Shown here: piece after piece, positions 1 to 9,200 of the stretch
How positions within the stretch are numbered: the stretch's first letter is position 1
Layout: each line of letters starts with the position of its first letter
Source of the DNA: Acidobacteriota bacterium
Lineage (GTDB): Bacteria; Acidobacteriota; Holophagae; Thermotomaculales; Thermotomaculaceae
Assembly: GCA_015487755.1 (NCBI GenBank)
Contig: WFPG01000254.1
Span: forward strand, 1 to 14,970
Length of the DNA stretch: 14,970 bases
Direction: 5' to 3'
Made by a program: the position numbers and the translations under genes
Notes under the pieces: generated by a model
Databases searched by the model: none
Told to the model about the DNA's origin: nothing
Seen by the model: only the letters and a program-made list of their open reading frames with translations

Positions 1-5
1 CTCCT
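1..5 (-). promoter_or_regulatory. Shine-Dalgarno of the next gene (probably rplB)
   Basis: The minus strand reads TAGGAG at the window edge. The rplW stop TAG overlaps the AGGAG motif by two bases, so a start codon is expected within about ten bases beyond the edge. In conserved S10 operon order that gene is rplB. Confidence 0.6.
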
Positions 6-297
6 ACACATTATCAAAGAAGTCAATCTTCTGTTCTTTATCGGCAAGGTAAACAATAGCCTTTTTCCAATCTCTTCTCTTGCCTTCAAACCTTCCCAAT
101 CTCTTCTTCTTGCCTTTAACATTAATTGTTCTAACAGATTTAACCTTAACGCCGAATATCTTTTCAACCGCTTTTTTAATTTGAGGCTTTGTAGCGTCTT
201 TTGCCACCTCAAATGTATAAGCGTTTTCCCTTTCCTGAAGGAAGGTGCTCCTTTCGGAAAGAATGGGTTTTATAATGATATCGTATTCGGTTCTCAT
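4..297 (-). CDS. rplW: 50S ribosomal protein L23
   Basis: L23 is an early-assembly large-subunit protein at the exit of the polypeptide tunnel, where it contacts 23S rRNA and docks trigger factor and SRP. The 97-residue product has the usual family length. The N-terminal block KPILSER (residues 10-16) matches the family signature; Glu15 sits where the trigger-factor-binding Glu of E. coli L23 lies. A basic stretch around residues 60-78 (GKKKRLGRFEGKRRDW) is the rRNA-binding hairpin. The ATG overlaps the rplD stop by four bases (ATGA), and GAGGAGG lies five to six bases before it inside rplD, so translation is probably coupled. The stop is TAG, and its last two bases begin the Shine-Dalgarno of the next gene, expected to be rplB. 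Identification is very secure. Confidence 0.97.
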   Translation of the reverse strand: MRTEYDIIIKPILSERSTFLQERENAYTFEVAKDATKPQIKKAVEKIFGVKVKSVRTINVKGKKKRLGRFEGKRRDWKKAIVYLADKEQKIDFFDNV

Positions 298-917
298 CCG
301 AGCACCTCCTCTATTTTCTTCAAACCTTCAAGGCTTACAAGAATATAGTCGTACTTCATTAAATCAAAAACATTTAAATCGGTAGCAACAAGGGATTTTA
401 ACCTTGGGATATTTCTTGAAGAGAGATAGAGGTTTCTGTTCAGGTTGCCATCAACCAAAAGGCCTGAATCAACCTGTAATCCCTTAATAACCTTGTCATA
501 AACAATCTTTGTTTTAGGCTGTTCAATCTCAAACTTGTCAACAACAACAAGCTTTTCGTTTCTAAGTTTGTCGGAAAGAAGCATCTTAACAGCCTTTCTT
601 CTCTTCTTTTTAGGAAATTTTACGGAAAAATCCCTGGGCTGCGGGCCGTGAACAGTTCCGCCGCCTACCCATAAAGGAGACCTGATACTTCCGTGCCTTG
701 CCCTTCCTGTACCCTTCTGTCTCCAGGGTTTTTTACCGCCGCCTTTAACATCTTTTCTATTCTTTGTAGAAGCGGTTCCCACCCTTCTGTTAGCAAGGGT
801 AGCGTTTAAAGCTTCCCAAACAAGGTGTTCGTTTAATTCAACCTCAAATATAGAAGGGTTGAGTTCCACTTCATCAACAATCTGGTTGTCTAAATTTATC
901 ACTTTAACCTTAGCCAT
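294..917 (-). CDS. rplD: 50S ribosomal protein L4
   Basis: L4 is a primary 23S rRNA binder whose long loop lines the narrow part of the exit tunnel. In E. coli it also represses its own operon. The 207-residue protein has the usual length. The extended loop is at about residues 45-100, with the highly conserved KKPWRQKGTGRARHGS segment, where macrolide-resistance mutations arise in other bacteria, followed by SPLWVGGGTVHGP. The globular part resumes with a KLVVVDKFE strand. The start ATG lies 12 bases after the rplC stop. Its Shine-Dalgarno is poor, a GGGG six bases upstream plus AGG two bases upstream, so coupling to rplC translation is plausible. There is no sign of truncation. The E. coli-type L4 target, a long leader before rpsJ, is missing from this operon. 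Confidence 0.97.
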   Translation of the reverse strand: MAKVKVINLDNQIVDEVELNPSIFEVELNEHLVWEALNATLANRRVGTASTKNRKDVKGGGKKPWRQKGTGRARHGSIRSPLWVGGGTVHGPQPRDFSVKFPKKKRRKAVKMLLSDKLRNEKLVVVDKFEIEQPKTKIVYDKVIKGLQVDSGLLVDGNLNRNLYLSSRNIPRLKSLVATDLNVFDLMKYDYILVSLEGLKKIEEVLG

Positions 918-929
918 AACCTACCCCAC

Positions 930-1553
930 TTAAGCCTTATTTATGAAAACATAGCTGCCACGACTTCCTGGGACAGCACCTTTTACAATTAAAAGGTTAT
1001 TCTCTTTATCAATACCAACAACCTTCAAGCCCTTTACGGTAACCTTTTTGTTACCCATTTGCCCCGGCAATTTTTTGCCCGGGAAAACCCTTGAAGGCCA
1101 TGCACACTGTCCGATTGAACCGGGTGCTCTGTGGAACATAGAGCCGTGAGTTGCTCTACCGCCACCGAAACCGTGCCTTTTAATAACACCCTGGAATCCT
1201 TTACCTTTTGATTTCCCGGTAATATTAACCTTATCAACACCTTCAAAGATTTCAACAGTAACCTTCTGACCAGGCTCAACAGCCTCGCCGCCGTTAGGCT
1301 TAAACTCTTTCAAAACCCTTACTGCTCCAACCCCTGCTTTTTCAAGGTGTCCTTTAATAGGCTTTTTAATATTCTTCGGGTTTATGTTTTCAACCAGACC
1401 TAACTGAACGGCTTCATAGTTGTCTCTGTCCTTAGTTTTTACCTGCACAACAACACATGGACCCGCTTTTATCAAAGTCACAGGGATCAGTTTTCCGTTT
1501 TCGTCGAAAACCTGTGACATTCCAATTTTTTTACCAATAAGTCCGTTAACCAT
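930..1553 (-). CDS. rplC: 50S ribosomal protein L3
   Basis: L3 starts 50S assembly and reaches with its long loop toward the peptidyl transferase centre. I place the start at the ATG ending at base 1553, giving 207 residues beginning MVNGLIGKKIGM, the canonical L3 N-terminus. GGAGG lies eight bases upstream. An in-frame ATG ten codons earlier (base 1583) is only four bases after the rpsJ stop, has no Shine-Dalgarno and would add a non-conserved tail. The central loop (residues 113-168) is well conserved: GKGFQGVIKRHGFGGG, then THGS, PGSIGQ and GKKLPGQMGN. Gln149 in PGSIGQ corresponds to the glutamine methylated by PrmB in E. coli, so that modification is possible. The gene sits between rpsJ and rplD as in most S10 operons. 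Confidence 0.96.
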   Translation of the reverse strand: MVNGLIGKKIGMSQVFDENGKLIPVTLIKAGPCVVVQVKTKDRDNYEAVQLGLVENINPKNIKKPIKGHLEKAGVGAVRVLKEFKPNGGEAVEPGQKVTVEIFEGVDKVNITGKSKGKGFQGVIKRHGFGGGRATHGSMFHRAPGSIGQCAWPSRVFPGKKLPGQMGNKKVTVKGLKVVGIDKENNLLIVKGAVPGSRGSYVFINKA

Positions 1554-1561
1554 AACATCTT

Positions 1562-1566
1562 CCTCC
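1562..1566 (-). promoter_or_regulatory. Shine-Dalgarno that sets the rplC start
   Basis: The minus strand reads GGAGG here, followed by an eight-base spacer (AAGATGTT) and ATG at 1553-1551. The motif lies inside the reading frame that opens at the upstream ATG (1583). That ATG has only purine-rich sequence without a good anti-SD match in front of it. The downstream ATG gives the family-typical L3 N-terminus. Confidence 0.85.
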
Positions 1567-1587
1567 AAATTCAACTGCAACATTTAA

Positions 1588-1911
1588 TTAATTCTTCTTT
1601 TCCGTAGCCTTAATCTCCACATTTACTCCTGCCGGGAGTTCAAGCTTCATTAAAGCTTCAATTGTGTTCTCTGTAGGCTCAAGAATGTCAATCAATCTTT
1701 TGTGTACCCTTATTTCAAACTGCTCTCTTGACTTCTTGTTTACATGTGGAGACCTGATTACGGTAAATCTTGATATCTCGGTAGGAAGAGGGATAGGCCC
1801 TGAAACTTCAGAGCCTGTCCTCTTCGCCGTTTCCACTATTTCAGATGTAGATTGATCCAACACCCTGTGGTCGTATGCTTTAAGTCTGATTCTAATTCTA
1901 TCGCTTTTCAT
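1588..1911 (-). CDS. rpsJ: 30S ribosomal protein S10 (NusE)
   Basis: S10 is a late-assembling protein of the 30S head. As NusE it also pairs with NusB in transcription antitermination and links NusG to the ribosome. The 107-residue product is a few residues longer than the usual 102-105, the extra being a charged ATEKKN tail. The family signature [13 protein letters not shown] (residues 6-18) and the SGPIPLPT loop followed by [13 protein letters not shown] are intact. The ATG is preceded by GGAG with an eight-base spacer. Only 13 bases separate it from the tuf stop, so the gene has no leader of its own. In E. coli, rpsJ opens the S10 operon behind a regulatory leader of well over 100 bases, which is absent here. 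Confidence 0.97.
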   Translation of the reverse strand: MKSDRIRIRLKAYDHRVLDQSTSEIVETAKRTGSEVSGPIPLPTEISRFTVIRSPHVNKKSREQFEIRVHKRLIDILEPTENTIEALMKLELPAGVNVEIKATEKKN

Positions 1912-1924
1912 AAATCAATCTCCA

Positions 1925-3127
1925 TTACTCAATAATATTTGTAACTGTTCCTGCTCCGACAGTTCTTCCGCCTTCTCTGATAGCAAACCTTAAGCCTTTT
2001 TCCATCGCAATCGGAGTTATCAATTCAACCTTGATTGTAAGGTTGTCTCCGGGCATTACAACTTCCCTGCCGTCAGGAAGTTCAATTGTACCGGTAACGT
2101 CTGTTGTCCTGAAGTAGAATTGAGGCCTGTAGCCTGCCCTGAACGGCTTGTGCCTTCCGCCTTCTTCTTTGGTTAAGATGTATACTTCTCCTTCAAATTT
2201 GGTGTGCGGGGTGATTGTTCCAGGTTTTGCTACTACCTGACCCCTTTCTACTTCTCTCTTGTCGGTTCCCCTTAAGAGTAAGCCTACGTTGTCTCCTGCT
2301 TCACCCCTGTCTAATATCTTCCTGAACATTTCTACACCGGTTACTACTCTCTTGATTGTAGGCCTGATTCCTACAATTTCTACTTCTTCTCCGGTGGTGA
2401 TTACCCCTCTTTCTATCCTTCCGGTTACAACTGTTCCCCTTCCGGATATGGAGAATACGTCTTCTATGGGCATTAAGAACGGCTTGTCTATGTCTCTTTC
2501 AGGTAACGGAATGAATTCGTCTACCGCGTCCATAAGTTCAAGAATGGGGCCGCAGTTGGGGCAGTCCCTCTTTCCGCAGGAGCATTCAAGCGCCTTTAAT
2601 GCACTGCCTTTGATTACAGGTACTTCGTCTCCGGGGAATTGGTATTCGTTTAAGAGTTCCCTTACTTCCATTTCTACCAATTCAATGAGTTCAGGGTCAT
2701 CTACCATGTCTACTTTGTTTAAGAATACTACTATGTAAGGTACGTTAACTTGCCTTGCAAGCAGTATGTGTTCCCTTGTCTGCGGCATTGGACCGTCGTA
2801 TGCTGATACAACAAGGATTGCTCCGTCCATCTGAGCAGCACCGGTAATCATGTTTTTTACGTAGTCTGCGTGGCCCGGGCAGTCAACGTGTGCATAGTGC
2901 CTTTTTTCTGTTTCGTATTCTACGTGTGCTGTGTTAATGGTGATTCCTCTTGCCTTTTCTTCAGGCGCATTGTCAATTTCGTCAAATGACTTGGGCTGTA
3001 CTGTGCCAAGGTGATTGGCAAGTACATTGGTGATTGCCGCTGTCAGGGTTGTCTTACCGTGGTCAACGTGACCGATTGTTCCTATGTTTACATGTGGTTT
3101 CGTTCTTTCAAATTTTTCCTTTGCCAT
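1925..3127 (-). CDS. tuf: Elongation factor Tu
   Basis: EF-Tu is the GTPase that brings aminoacyl-tRNA to the ribosomal A site. The 400-residue protein has all motifs: G1 GHVDHGKT (19-26), G2 RGITI (60-64), G3 DCPGH (82-86) with catalytic His86, G4 NKVD (137-140), then SAL (175-177), followed by beta-barrel domains 2 and 3 ending [17 protein letters not shown]. It is slightly longer than the 394 of E. coli. Part of the difference is a loop with four cysteines (C182, C184, C189, C192; CSCG then CPNC) that could bind a metal. Tyr110, in [14 protein letters not shown], replaces the usual Ala or Thr. The start ATG has a perfect AGGAGG six bases upstream and follows fusA by 18 bases. A second tuf copy elsewhere cannot be judged from this window. 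Confidence 0.98.
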   Translation of the reverse strand: MAKEKFERTKPHVNIGTIGHVDHGKTTLTAAITNVLANHLGTVQPKSFDEIDNAPEEKARGITINTAHVEYETEKRHYAHVDCPGHADYVKNMITGAAQMDGAILVVSAYDGPMPQTREHILLARQVNVPYIVVFLNKVDMVDDPELIELVEMEVRELLNEYQFPGDEVPVIKGSALKALECSCGKRDCPNCGPILELMDAVDEFIPLPERDIDKPFLMPIEDVFSISGRGTVVTGRIERGVITTGEEVEIVGIRPTIKRVVTGVEMFRKILDRGEAGDNVGLLLRGTDKREVERGQVVAKPGTITPHTKFEGEVYILTKEEGGRHKPFRAGYRPQFYFRTTDVTGTIELPDGREVVMPGDNLTIKVELITPIAMEKGLRFAIREGGRTVGAGTVTNIIE

Positions 3128-3145
3128 AAAAAACCTCCTAAATTT

Positions 3146-5215
3146 TTATGCTTCGCCAATAATTTTTTCAGCAATAGATTTCGGAACCTCTTCATACCTT
3201 GCGAACTGCATTACATAAGAAGCCCTTCCCTGACTTAAAGACCTCAGAACAGTCGCATACCCGAACATTTCGGCGAGAGGCACATAGGCTTTTATAATCT
3301 GCAAGCCGCCCTTAGATTCAAGGTTAGCAACCCTACCTCTTCTTGAATTCAAGTCTCCCATAACATCACCTAAATACTGTTCAGGGGTTGTTACTTCAAC
3401 TTCCATAATAGGCTCAAGTAGATATGGGTCGGCTTTTCTTGCAGCGTTTTTAAACGCCAAAGATGCACAGATCTTAAAAGCCATTTCAGAGGAGTCAACT
3501 TCGTGGTATGAACCGTCGTACAAAGTAACCTTTACATTTGTCACTTCATAGCCGGCCAGTACCCCTGTCTCCATAGCCTCTAAAATACCTTTTTCAATAG
3601 GTTTGATGTATTCCTTTGGAATTACACCGCCTGTTATTTGATCAACAAACTTAAAGTGGTCTTCAGCATACGGCTCAAGTTTAATCTTAACATGGCCGTA
3701 CTGTCCCTTACCACCGGTTTGCTTGATATACTTTTCTTCATGGTCAACAGTTTTCTTGATAGATTCCCTGTATGCAACCTGAGGCTGCCCTACACTTGCT
3801 TCAACCTTAAATTCTCTCATAAGCCTGTCTACAATAATCTCAAGGTGTAATTCACCCATACCTGAAATAATTGTCTGGCCTGTTTCTTTATCAACATGTA
3901 CCTTAAATGTCGGGTCTTCCATAGCAAGTTTCTGCAAGGCTGCGCCTAACTTTTCCTGATCAGCCTTTGTTTTAGGCTCAATAGCAACAGATATAACAGG
4001 CTCGGGGAATTCCATTGATTCAAGGATTATCGGGTGTTTTTCATCGCATATTGTGTCGCCTGTGGTAACTCCTTTAAGCCCAACAACCGCCGCAATATCT
4101 CCAGCCCATACTTCTTTAATCTCTTCCCTTTTGTTAGCGTGCATTTTTAAAAGCCTACCTACTCTCTCCTTTTTGCCGGAGTTTGCGTTATAAACATAAC
4201 TTCCGCTTTCAAGGTGCCCTGAATAAACCCTGATAAAAACAAGTTGCCCTACATAGGGGTCTGTCATAATCTTGAAAGCAAGGGCACAAAAGGGAGCGTC
4301 GTCCTTTGTTTCCCTTGTAATTTCCTCGCCTGTATTGGGGTCAATACCTTTGACAGGAGGAATATCAAGCGGGCTCGGCATATAATCAACAATAGCATCA
4401 AGTAAGGGCTGAACACCTTTATTCTTAAACGCTGTCCCGCAAAGAACAGGAGTAAAGTAAAGGTTTATTGTCCCCTTTCTTATTCCGTCTTTTATCTCTT
4501 CAGTTGTTAGTTCTTCACCTTCAAGATACTTTTCCATGTACTCGTCGCATGTTTCAGCAGCCGCTTCAATCAACTTAGCCCTGTACTCTTCAGCCATCTC
4601 CTTCATGTCTTCCGGGATATCGTGTACTTCGTACTCTGCACCTAATGTTTCATCCTTATATTTATATGCTTTCATTTCAACAAGGTCTATAACACCGGTA
4701 AATGTATCTTCTTTGCCCCAGGGCAATTGCAAAGCAACAGGCCTTGCGTTTAATTTTTCCTCCATTTGCTCCATACAACCAAAGAAGTCTGCACCCTGTC
4801 TATCCATCTTATTTACAAAAGCAATTCTCGGGACTCTGTATTTATCGGCCTGTCTCCATACGGTTTCAGACTGAGGCTGAACGCCGCCTACTGCACAGAA
4901 CACTGCGACAGCACCGTCAAGAACCCTTAAACTTCTCTCAACCTCTGCGGTAAAGTCAACGTGCCCCGGTGTATCAATAATATTTATCCTGTAATTTTTC
5001 CAGAAACAGGTAGTTGCAGCAGAGGTAATTGTAATTCCCCTCTCCTGCTCCTGCACCATCCAATCCATTTGAGCAGTGCCTTCGTGCACTTCTCCTATCT
5101 TATGGCTTACACCGGTATAGTACAGAATGCGTTCTGTAGTAGTAGTTTTTCCGGCGTCAATATGAGCCATAATACCGATATTTCTAATCCTTTCAAGCGG
5201 TACTAACCTCGCCAC
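3146..5215 (-). CDS. fusA: Elongation factor G
   Basis: EF-G is the translocase GTPase that moves tRNAs and mRNA through the ribosome and helps recycle it with RRF. The 689-residue protein fits canonical EF-G. Domain I has G1 AHIDAGKT (17-24), G2 RGITI (59-63), G3 DTPGH (81-85) and G4 NKMD (135-138). Domain II carries the [15 protein letters not shown] strand, domain III has MGELHLEI, and domain IV has GGVIPKEYI and the tip segment [15 protein letters not shown], whose His matches the decoding-centre His583 of E. coli. The start is GTG, with AAGGAG six bases upstream and no in-frame ATG before residue 16. A 67-base gap separates it from rpsG and holds a candidate promoter. Confidence 0.98.
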   Translation of the reverse strand: MARLVPLERIRNIGIMAHIDAGKTTTTERILYYTGVSHKIGEVHEGTAQMDWMVQEQERGITITSAATTCFWKNYRINIIDTPGHVDFTAEVERSLRVLDGAVAVFCAVGGVQPQSETVWRQADKYRVPRIAFVNKMDRQGADFFGCMEQMEEKLNARPVALQLPWGKEDTFTGVIDLVEMKAYKYKDETLGAEYEVHDIPEDMKEMAEEYRAKLIEAAAETCDEYMEKYLEGEELTTEEIKDGIRKGTINLYFTPVLCGTAFKNKGVQPLLDAIVDYMPSPLDIPPVKGIDPNTGEEITRETKDDAPFCALAFKIMTDPYVGQLVFIRVYSGHLESGSYVYNANSGKKERVGRLLKMHANKREEIKEVWAGDIAAVVGLKGVTTGDTICDEKHPIILESMEFPEPVISVAIEPKTKADQEKLGAALQKLAMEDPTFKVHVDKETGQTIISGMGELHLEIIVDRLMREFKVEASVGQPQVAYRESIKKTVDHEEKYIKQTGGKGQYGHVKIKLEPYAEDHFKFVDQITGGVIPKEYIKPIEKGILEAMETGVLAGYEVTNVKVTLYDGSYHEVDSSEMAFKICASLAFKNAARKADPYLLEPIMEVEVTTPEQYLGDVMGDLNSRRGRVANLESKGGLQIIKAYVPLAEMFGYATVLRSLSQGRASYVMQFARYEEVPKSIAEKIIGEA

Positions 5216-5238
5216 AACTTTCTCCTTTTTAGATTAAA

Positions 5239-5268
5239 AGTGTAATTCTTTTAAATTTTGATTGTCAA
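5239..5268 (-). promoter_or_regulatory. Candidate sigma-70 promoter before fusA
   Basis: The minus strand shows a perfect -35 box TTGACA (5268-5263), an 18-base spacer and TACACT (5244-5239), matching four of six -10 positions. It lies wholly inside the 67-base gap between rpsG and fusA, the largest gap inside the str group. Transcription would start near 5232, leaving a leader of under 20 bases before the GTG. A seven-base inverted repeat (TTAAAAG at 5234-5240 and CTTTTAA at 5248-5254) overlaps the -10 and could be an operator, or simply AT-rich chance. The weak -10 keeps confidence moderate. Confidence 0.4.
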
Positions 5269-5282
5269 AGATATCGCTTTAA

Positions 5283-5759
<477 letters not shown>

Positions 5760-5766
5760 TCACTCC

Positions 5767-6147
5767 TCACTTAGCTGCTTTCGGTCTCTTTACACCGTAT
5801 TTAGATCTTGAAGTTAATCTTCCTTCAACACCCTGTGCATCAAGGGTACCACGAATAATGTGATAACGAACACCTGGTAAATCCTTAACCCTACCGCCTC
5901 TAATTAAAACAACAGAGTGCTCCTGCAAGTTATGCCCGATACCGGGAATATAGGCTGTTACCTCAAACCCGTTTGTCAACCTCACCCTTGCTACCTTTCT
6001 GATAGCTGAGTTAGGTTTTTTAGGGGTTGTTGTATAAACCCTTGTACAAACCCCTCTTCTCTGGGGGCATCTTGTCAATGCAGGAGACTTGGTTTTTGTT
6101 TTAATCTTTTGTCTTCCTTTTCTGACTAACTGGTTAATTGTCGGCAA
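5767..6147 (-). CDS. rpsL: 30S ribosomal protein S12
   Basis: S12 sits at the decoding centre and controls fidelity; mutations in it give streptomycin resistance. I place the start at TTG (6147-6145), giving 126 residues beginning [12 protein letters not shown], the canonical N-terminus. AAGGAG lies seven bases upstream. A GTG two codons earlier would lie one base from that Shine-Dalgarno, too close to work. With the TTG start, residue numbers match E. coli exactly: Lys43 in TTPKKPNSA, and Lys88, Asp89 and Pro91 in GGRVKDLPG. Both streptomycin-related lysines are wild type, and Asp89 is the residue methylthiolated by RimO in other bacteria. The C-terminus [14 protein letters not shown] is typical. 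The gene follows its own promoter and opens the str group. Confidence 0.96.
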   Translation of the reverse strand: MPTINQLVRKGRQKIKTKTKSPALTRCPQRRGVCTRVYTTTPKKPNSAIRKVARVRLTNGFEVTAYIPGIGHNLQEHSVVLIRGGRVKDLPGVRYHIIRGTLDAQGVEGRLTSRSKYGVKRPKAAK

Positions 6148-6154
6148 TTCCACA

Positions 6155-6160
6155 CTCCTT
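6155..6160 (-). promoter_or_regulatory. Shine-Dalgarno that sets the rpsL start
   Basis: The minus strand reads AAGGAG, then TGTGGAA, then TTG. The seven-base spacing to TTG is ideal, whereas the GTG inside the spacer starts one base after the motif. The TTG frame yields the conserved S12 N-terminus and exact residue numbering of Lys43 and Lys88. Confidence 0.85.
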
Positions 6161-6209
6161 TTATTTTTATTTTTTCAGTTAATAAACAAAACTCCACAAA
6201 GCAAATTGC

Positions 6210-6239
6210 ATTCTAACAAAACCAAACCGCACAAGTCAA
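6210..6239 (-). promoter_or_regulatory. Strong candidate sigma-70 promoter of the str group
   Basis: In the 120-base gap between rpoC and rpsL the minus strand carries TTGACT (6239-6234, five of six), an 18-base spacer and TAGAAT (6215-6210, five of six). This is the best promoter match I found in the window. Transcription would begin near 6203, giving a leader of about 55 bases before the rpsL TTG. The position marks the boundary between rpoBC and the ribosomal genes. I see no terminator between rpoC and this site, so it probably adds to read-through from rpoBC rather than replacing it. Confidence 0.65.
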
Positions 6240-6240
6240 C

Positions 6241-6261
6241 TTTTTTTTAAATTCTTTTTTT
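6241..6261 (-). promoter_or_regulatory. A-tracts resembling an UP element
   Basis: Directly upstream of the -35 box, the coding strand has two pure A-tracts, eight As (6248-6241) and seven As (6261-6255), joined by GAATTT. They are spaced roughly one helical turn apart. This is the position and composition at which the alpha-subunit C-terminal domains of RNA polymerase bind UP elements of rRNA and ribosomal-protein promoters. In an AT-rich genome the tracts could be coincidental, but their fit with a good promoter supports the reading. Confidence 0.45.
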
Positions 6262-6267
6262 ATCTTC

Positions 6268-9200
6268 CTACTCAATTCCGAGACTTTTTTTAGCCTGCTC
6301 CTCCGCTTTTTCTTCCATTTCAACTTCTTTAATCGTTTCATCTTCCTCAATTTCAAAATCGTGATAAGTGTAAAATCCGGTACCTGCCGGAATTAACTTG
6401 CCTAAAATAACATTCTCTTTCAATCCGTGCAGGTAATCAACCCTTCCCTCAACACTGGCGTCTGTGAGCACCTTCGTTGTCTCCTGGAAAGAAGCGGCAG
6501 AAATAAAACTATCGGTATTGAGTGCCGCCTTTGTAATACCCAACAACAACTGCCTACCTTTAGCAGGCTTTTTACCTTCTGCAAGAAGTTCGTCATTAAC
6601 CTGCTGGAACTTAAACTTATCAACCTTATCCCCAACAACAAATTCCGAATCTCCGGGGTCAACAACCTCAATCCACCTCATCATCTGCCTGATAATAATC
6701 TCAATATGCTTGTCGTTAATTGAAACACCCTGGTTTCTATAAACTTCCTGAATTTCATTGATAAGGAATTTCTGCAATTCTTTTGCACCTAAAACGTGAA
6801 GAATGTCATGTGGATTTATGGGGCCGTCAATCAAAGGTTCACCTGCCATAATTTCGTCGCCGTCATTAAAGTGAATGTACTTACCCTTAGGAATATTGTA
6901 CTCTTTCTTATCGCCGGTGGGGGATTCAACATATATCTTTCTGTATCCCCTTACAATCTTGCCGTACCTGACAACACCGTCAATCTCAGAGATAATTGCG
7001 TAATCCCTCGGTTTTCTTCCTTCAAAAAGGTCAACAACCCTGGGCAAACCGCCTGTAATATCCATTGTTTTAGTTGTATCCCTTGCAATTTTCGCAAGGG
7101 TTGTACCTGCTGGGATAAACTGGCCTTCGTCAACAACAATGATTGAGCCTGTCGGCAGCGGATATTTGGCTATTGCTTCCCTTTCTTCATTTCTCAACAC
7201 AATCATAGGCTGAATCTTCTCATCAGGGCATTCAATAATCTTCATTCTGGTGAAACCTGTTGTTTCGTCAACATCTTCAACCATTGTTAAGCCTTCTTTA
7301 ACATCCTTGAAATCAACATACCCTGACTTGTCGGCAACAATAACGAATGAGAAGGGATCCCATTCCGCTATTAACTGGCCTTCTTCAACAGGCTGGCCGT
7401 CTTTTACAAAAACTTTGGCGCCTGTTACAAGGTTATACTTTTCCCTTTCGTTTCCTTCATCATCAACAATTGCAATATAACCCTTCCTTGAAAGAACAAC
7501 AAGTGAACCGTCTTCCGCTTCAACATAAGATATGTTTACAAACTTAACTGTACCCTTTCTTCCTGCCTCATGCTTTGAATGCTCCGCAACCCTGGATGCT
7601 GTACCGCCGACATGGAAGGTTCTCATCGTCAACTGAGTACCGGGCTCACCGATTGACTGTGCGGCAATAACACCGACAGCCTCTCCAAGCTCAACAAGTT
7701 TTCCAGAGGCAAGGTTTCTTCCGTAACACTTCCTGCAAACGCCTTCCCTTGATTCGCATGTTAACACCGACCTGATTCTTACCTTTTCAATTCCCGCATT
7801 TTCAATTGCTTCAGCCAATTCTTCGGTAATTTCCTCGTCTGCCGGGACTATTAGTTCACCTGTATAAGGGTCAACAATGTCTTCAAGGGCAACCCTGCCT
7901 ACAATTCTCTCCCTTAAAGGAACCTTAACTTCACCCTGGTCAATAAGCGCCGTAATCCAGATACCGTCAAGGGTACCGCAGTCTTCTTCCCTTACAATTA
8001 CATCCTGGGCAACATCAATAAGCCTTCTTGTAAGGTAACCTGAATCTGCGGTTTTCAACGCTGTATCCGCAAGACCTTTTCTGGCACCGTGGGTTGATAC
8101 AAAGTACTGCAACACTGACAAACCTTCTTTAAAGTTCGCGGTAATCGGGGTTTCAATAATTTCACCTGAAGGCTTAGCCATCAATCCCCTCATACCTGCA
8201 AGCTGCCTGATCTGCTGTTTGGATCCCCTTGCACCGGAGTCAGCCATAATGTAAATCGGGTTAAGAAATTCGCCTTCTTCGTTTGCTTTTTCAAGATCTT
8301 TCATCATCTCTTCGGCAACTTTATCGGTAATATCTCCCCAGAATTTGATAATCTTGTTATACCTTTCGGATGCTTCTATCTGCCCCTGCTGGTACATTTC
8401 TTCAATCTTTGCAATTTCTTTAGGTGCTTCTTCAAGAATTTTCTTTTTCGCTTCAGGAACTATAATATCGTCCATTCCGAAAGATATTCCGCCTTTTGTC
8501 GCATAGTAGAACCCTGTCTTTTTAATCTCGTCAAGCAATTCAACCGTTTTTTCCCTTTCAAGGGTTTTGTAAGCCAGTGAAACAAGGCTTCCCAAACCTT
8601 TCTTTTTAAGCAACCCGTTTACAAAAGGAAGGTATCCTTTTAAAGCCTCGTTAAAGAGAATTCTTCCGGGAGTAGTTTCTATAAGTTTGTTTTCAACATG
8701 TTCCACTTCCATTTCAACAAGGTTTTGAGAATCCCTTGCCTTTGAAGTATCTATCAAATCTCCGGTATACCTTACCTTTATTTTTGCGTGAATATCAACA
8801 ACCCCTGCTTCATAAGCTGCAAGTGCCTCGTCAAAATCTGCAAAAACCTTTCCCTCTCCTTTTCTATTCTTTCTCATAACAGTGAGATAATATGTTCCAA
8901 GAACTATGTCTTGGGTTGGGGTTACAATAGGCCTTCCCGATGCGGGAGAGAGAAGGTTGTTTGAAGACAGCATTAAAACAACCGACTCTAACTGTGCCTT
9001 TGGTGAAAGCGGCACATGAACAGCCATCTGGTCACCGTCAAAGTCAGCGTTAAATGCGGTACATACAAGAGGGTGAAGTTTTATTGCCTTACCCTCAATT
9101 AAAACAGGGTAAAATGCCTGAATTGAAAGCCTGTGCAATGTAGGTGCCCTGTTTAAGAGAACAGGGTGTCCTGTAATAACATCTTCAAGAACATCCCACA

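Noticed and set aside
2259..2738. A 159-codon open frame on the plus strand, antisense to tuf
   Set aside because: Its sequence is low-complexity Ser/Thr/Pro/Leu, as expected from the complement of a purine-rich gene. It has no recognisable domain and lies inside a certain tuf gene.
3128..3175. A possible tuf promoter at the 3' end of fusA (TTGCTG, 18-base spacer, CATAAA)
   Set aside because: Both boxes are weak, they overlap conserved coding sequence, and the transcript start would fall on the tuf Shine-Dalgarno.
6148..6267. A possible terminator between rpoC and rpsL
   Set aside because: In the direction of transcription the gap contains A-tracts, not a GC-rich hairpin with a T-run. The plus-strand T-runs have no stem before them.
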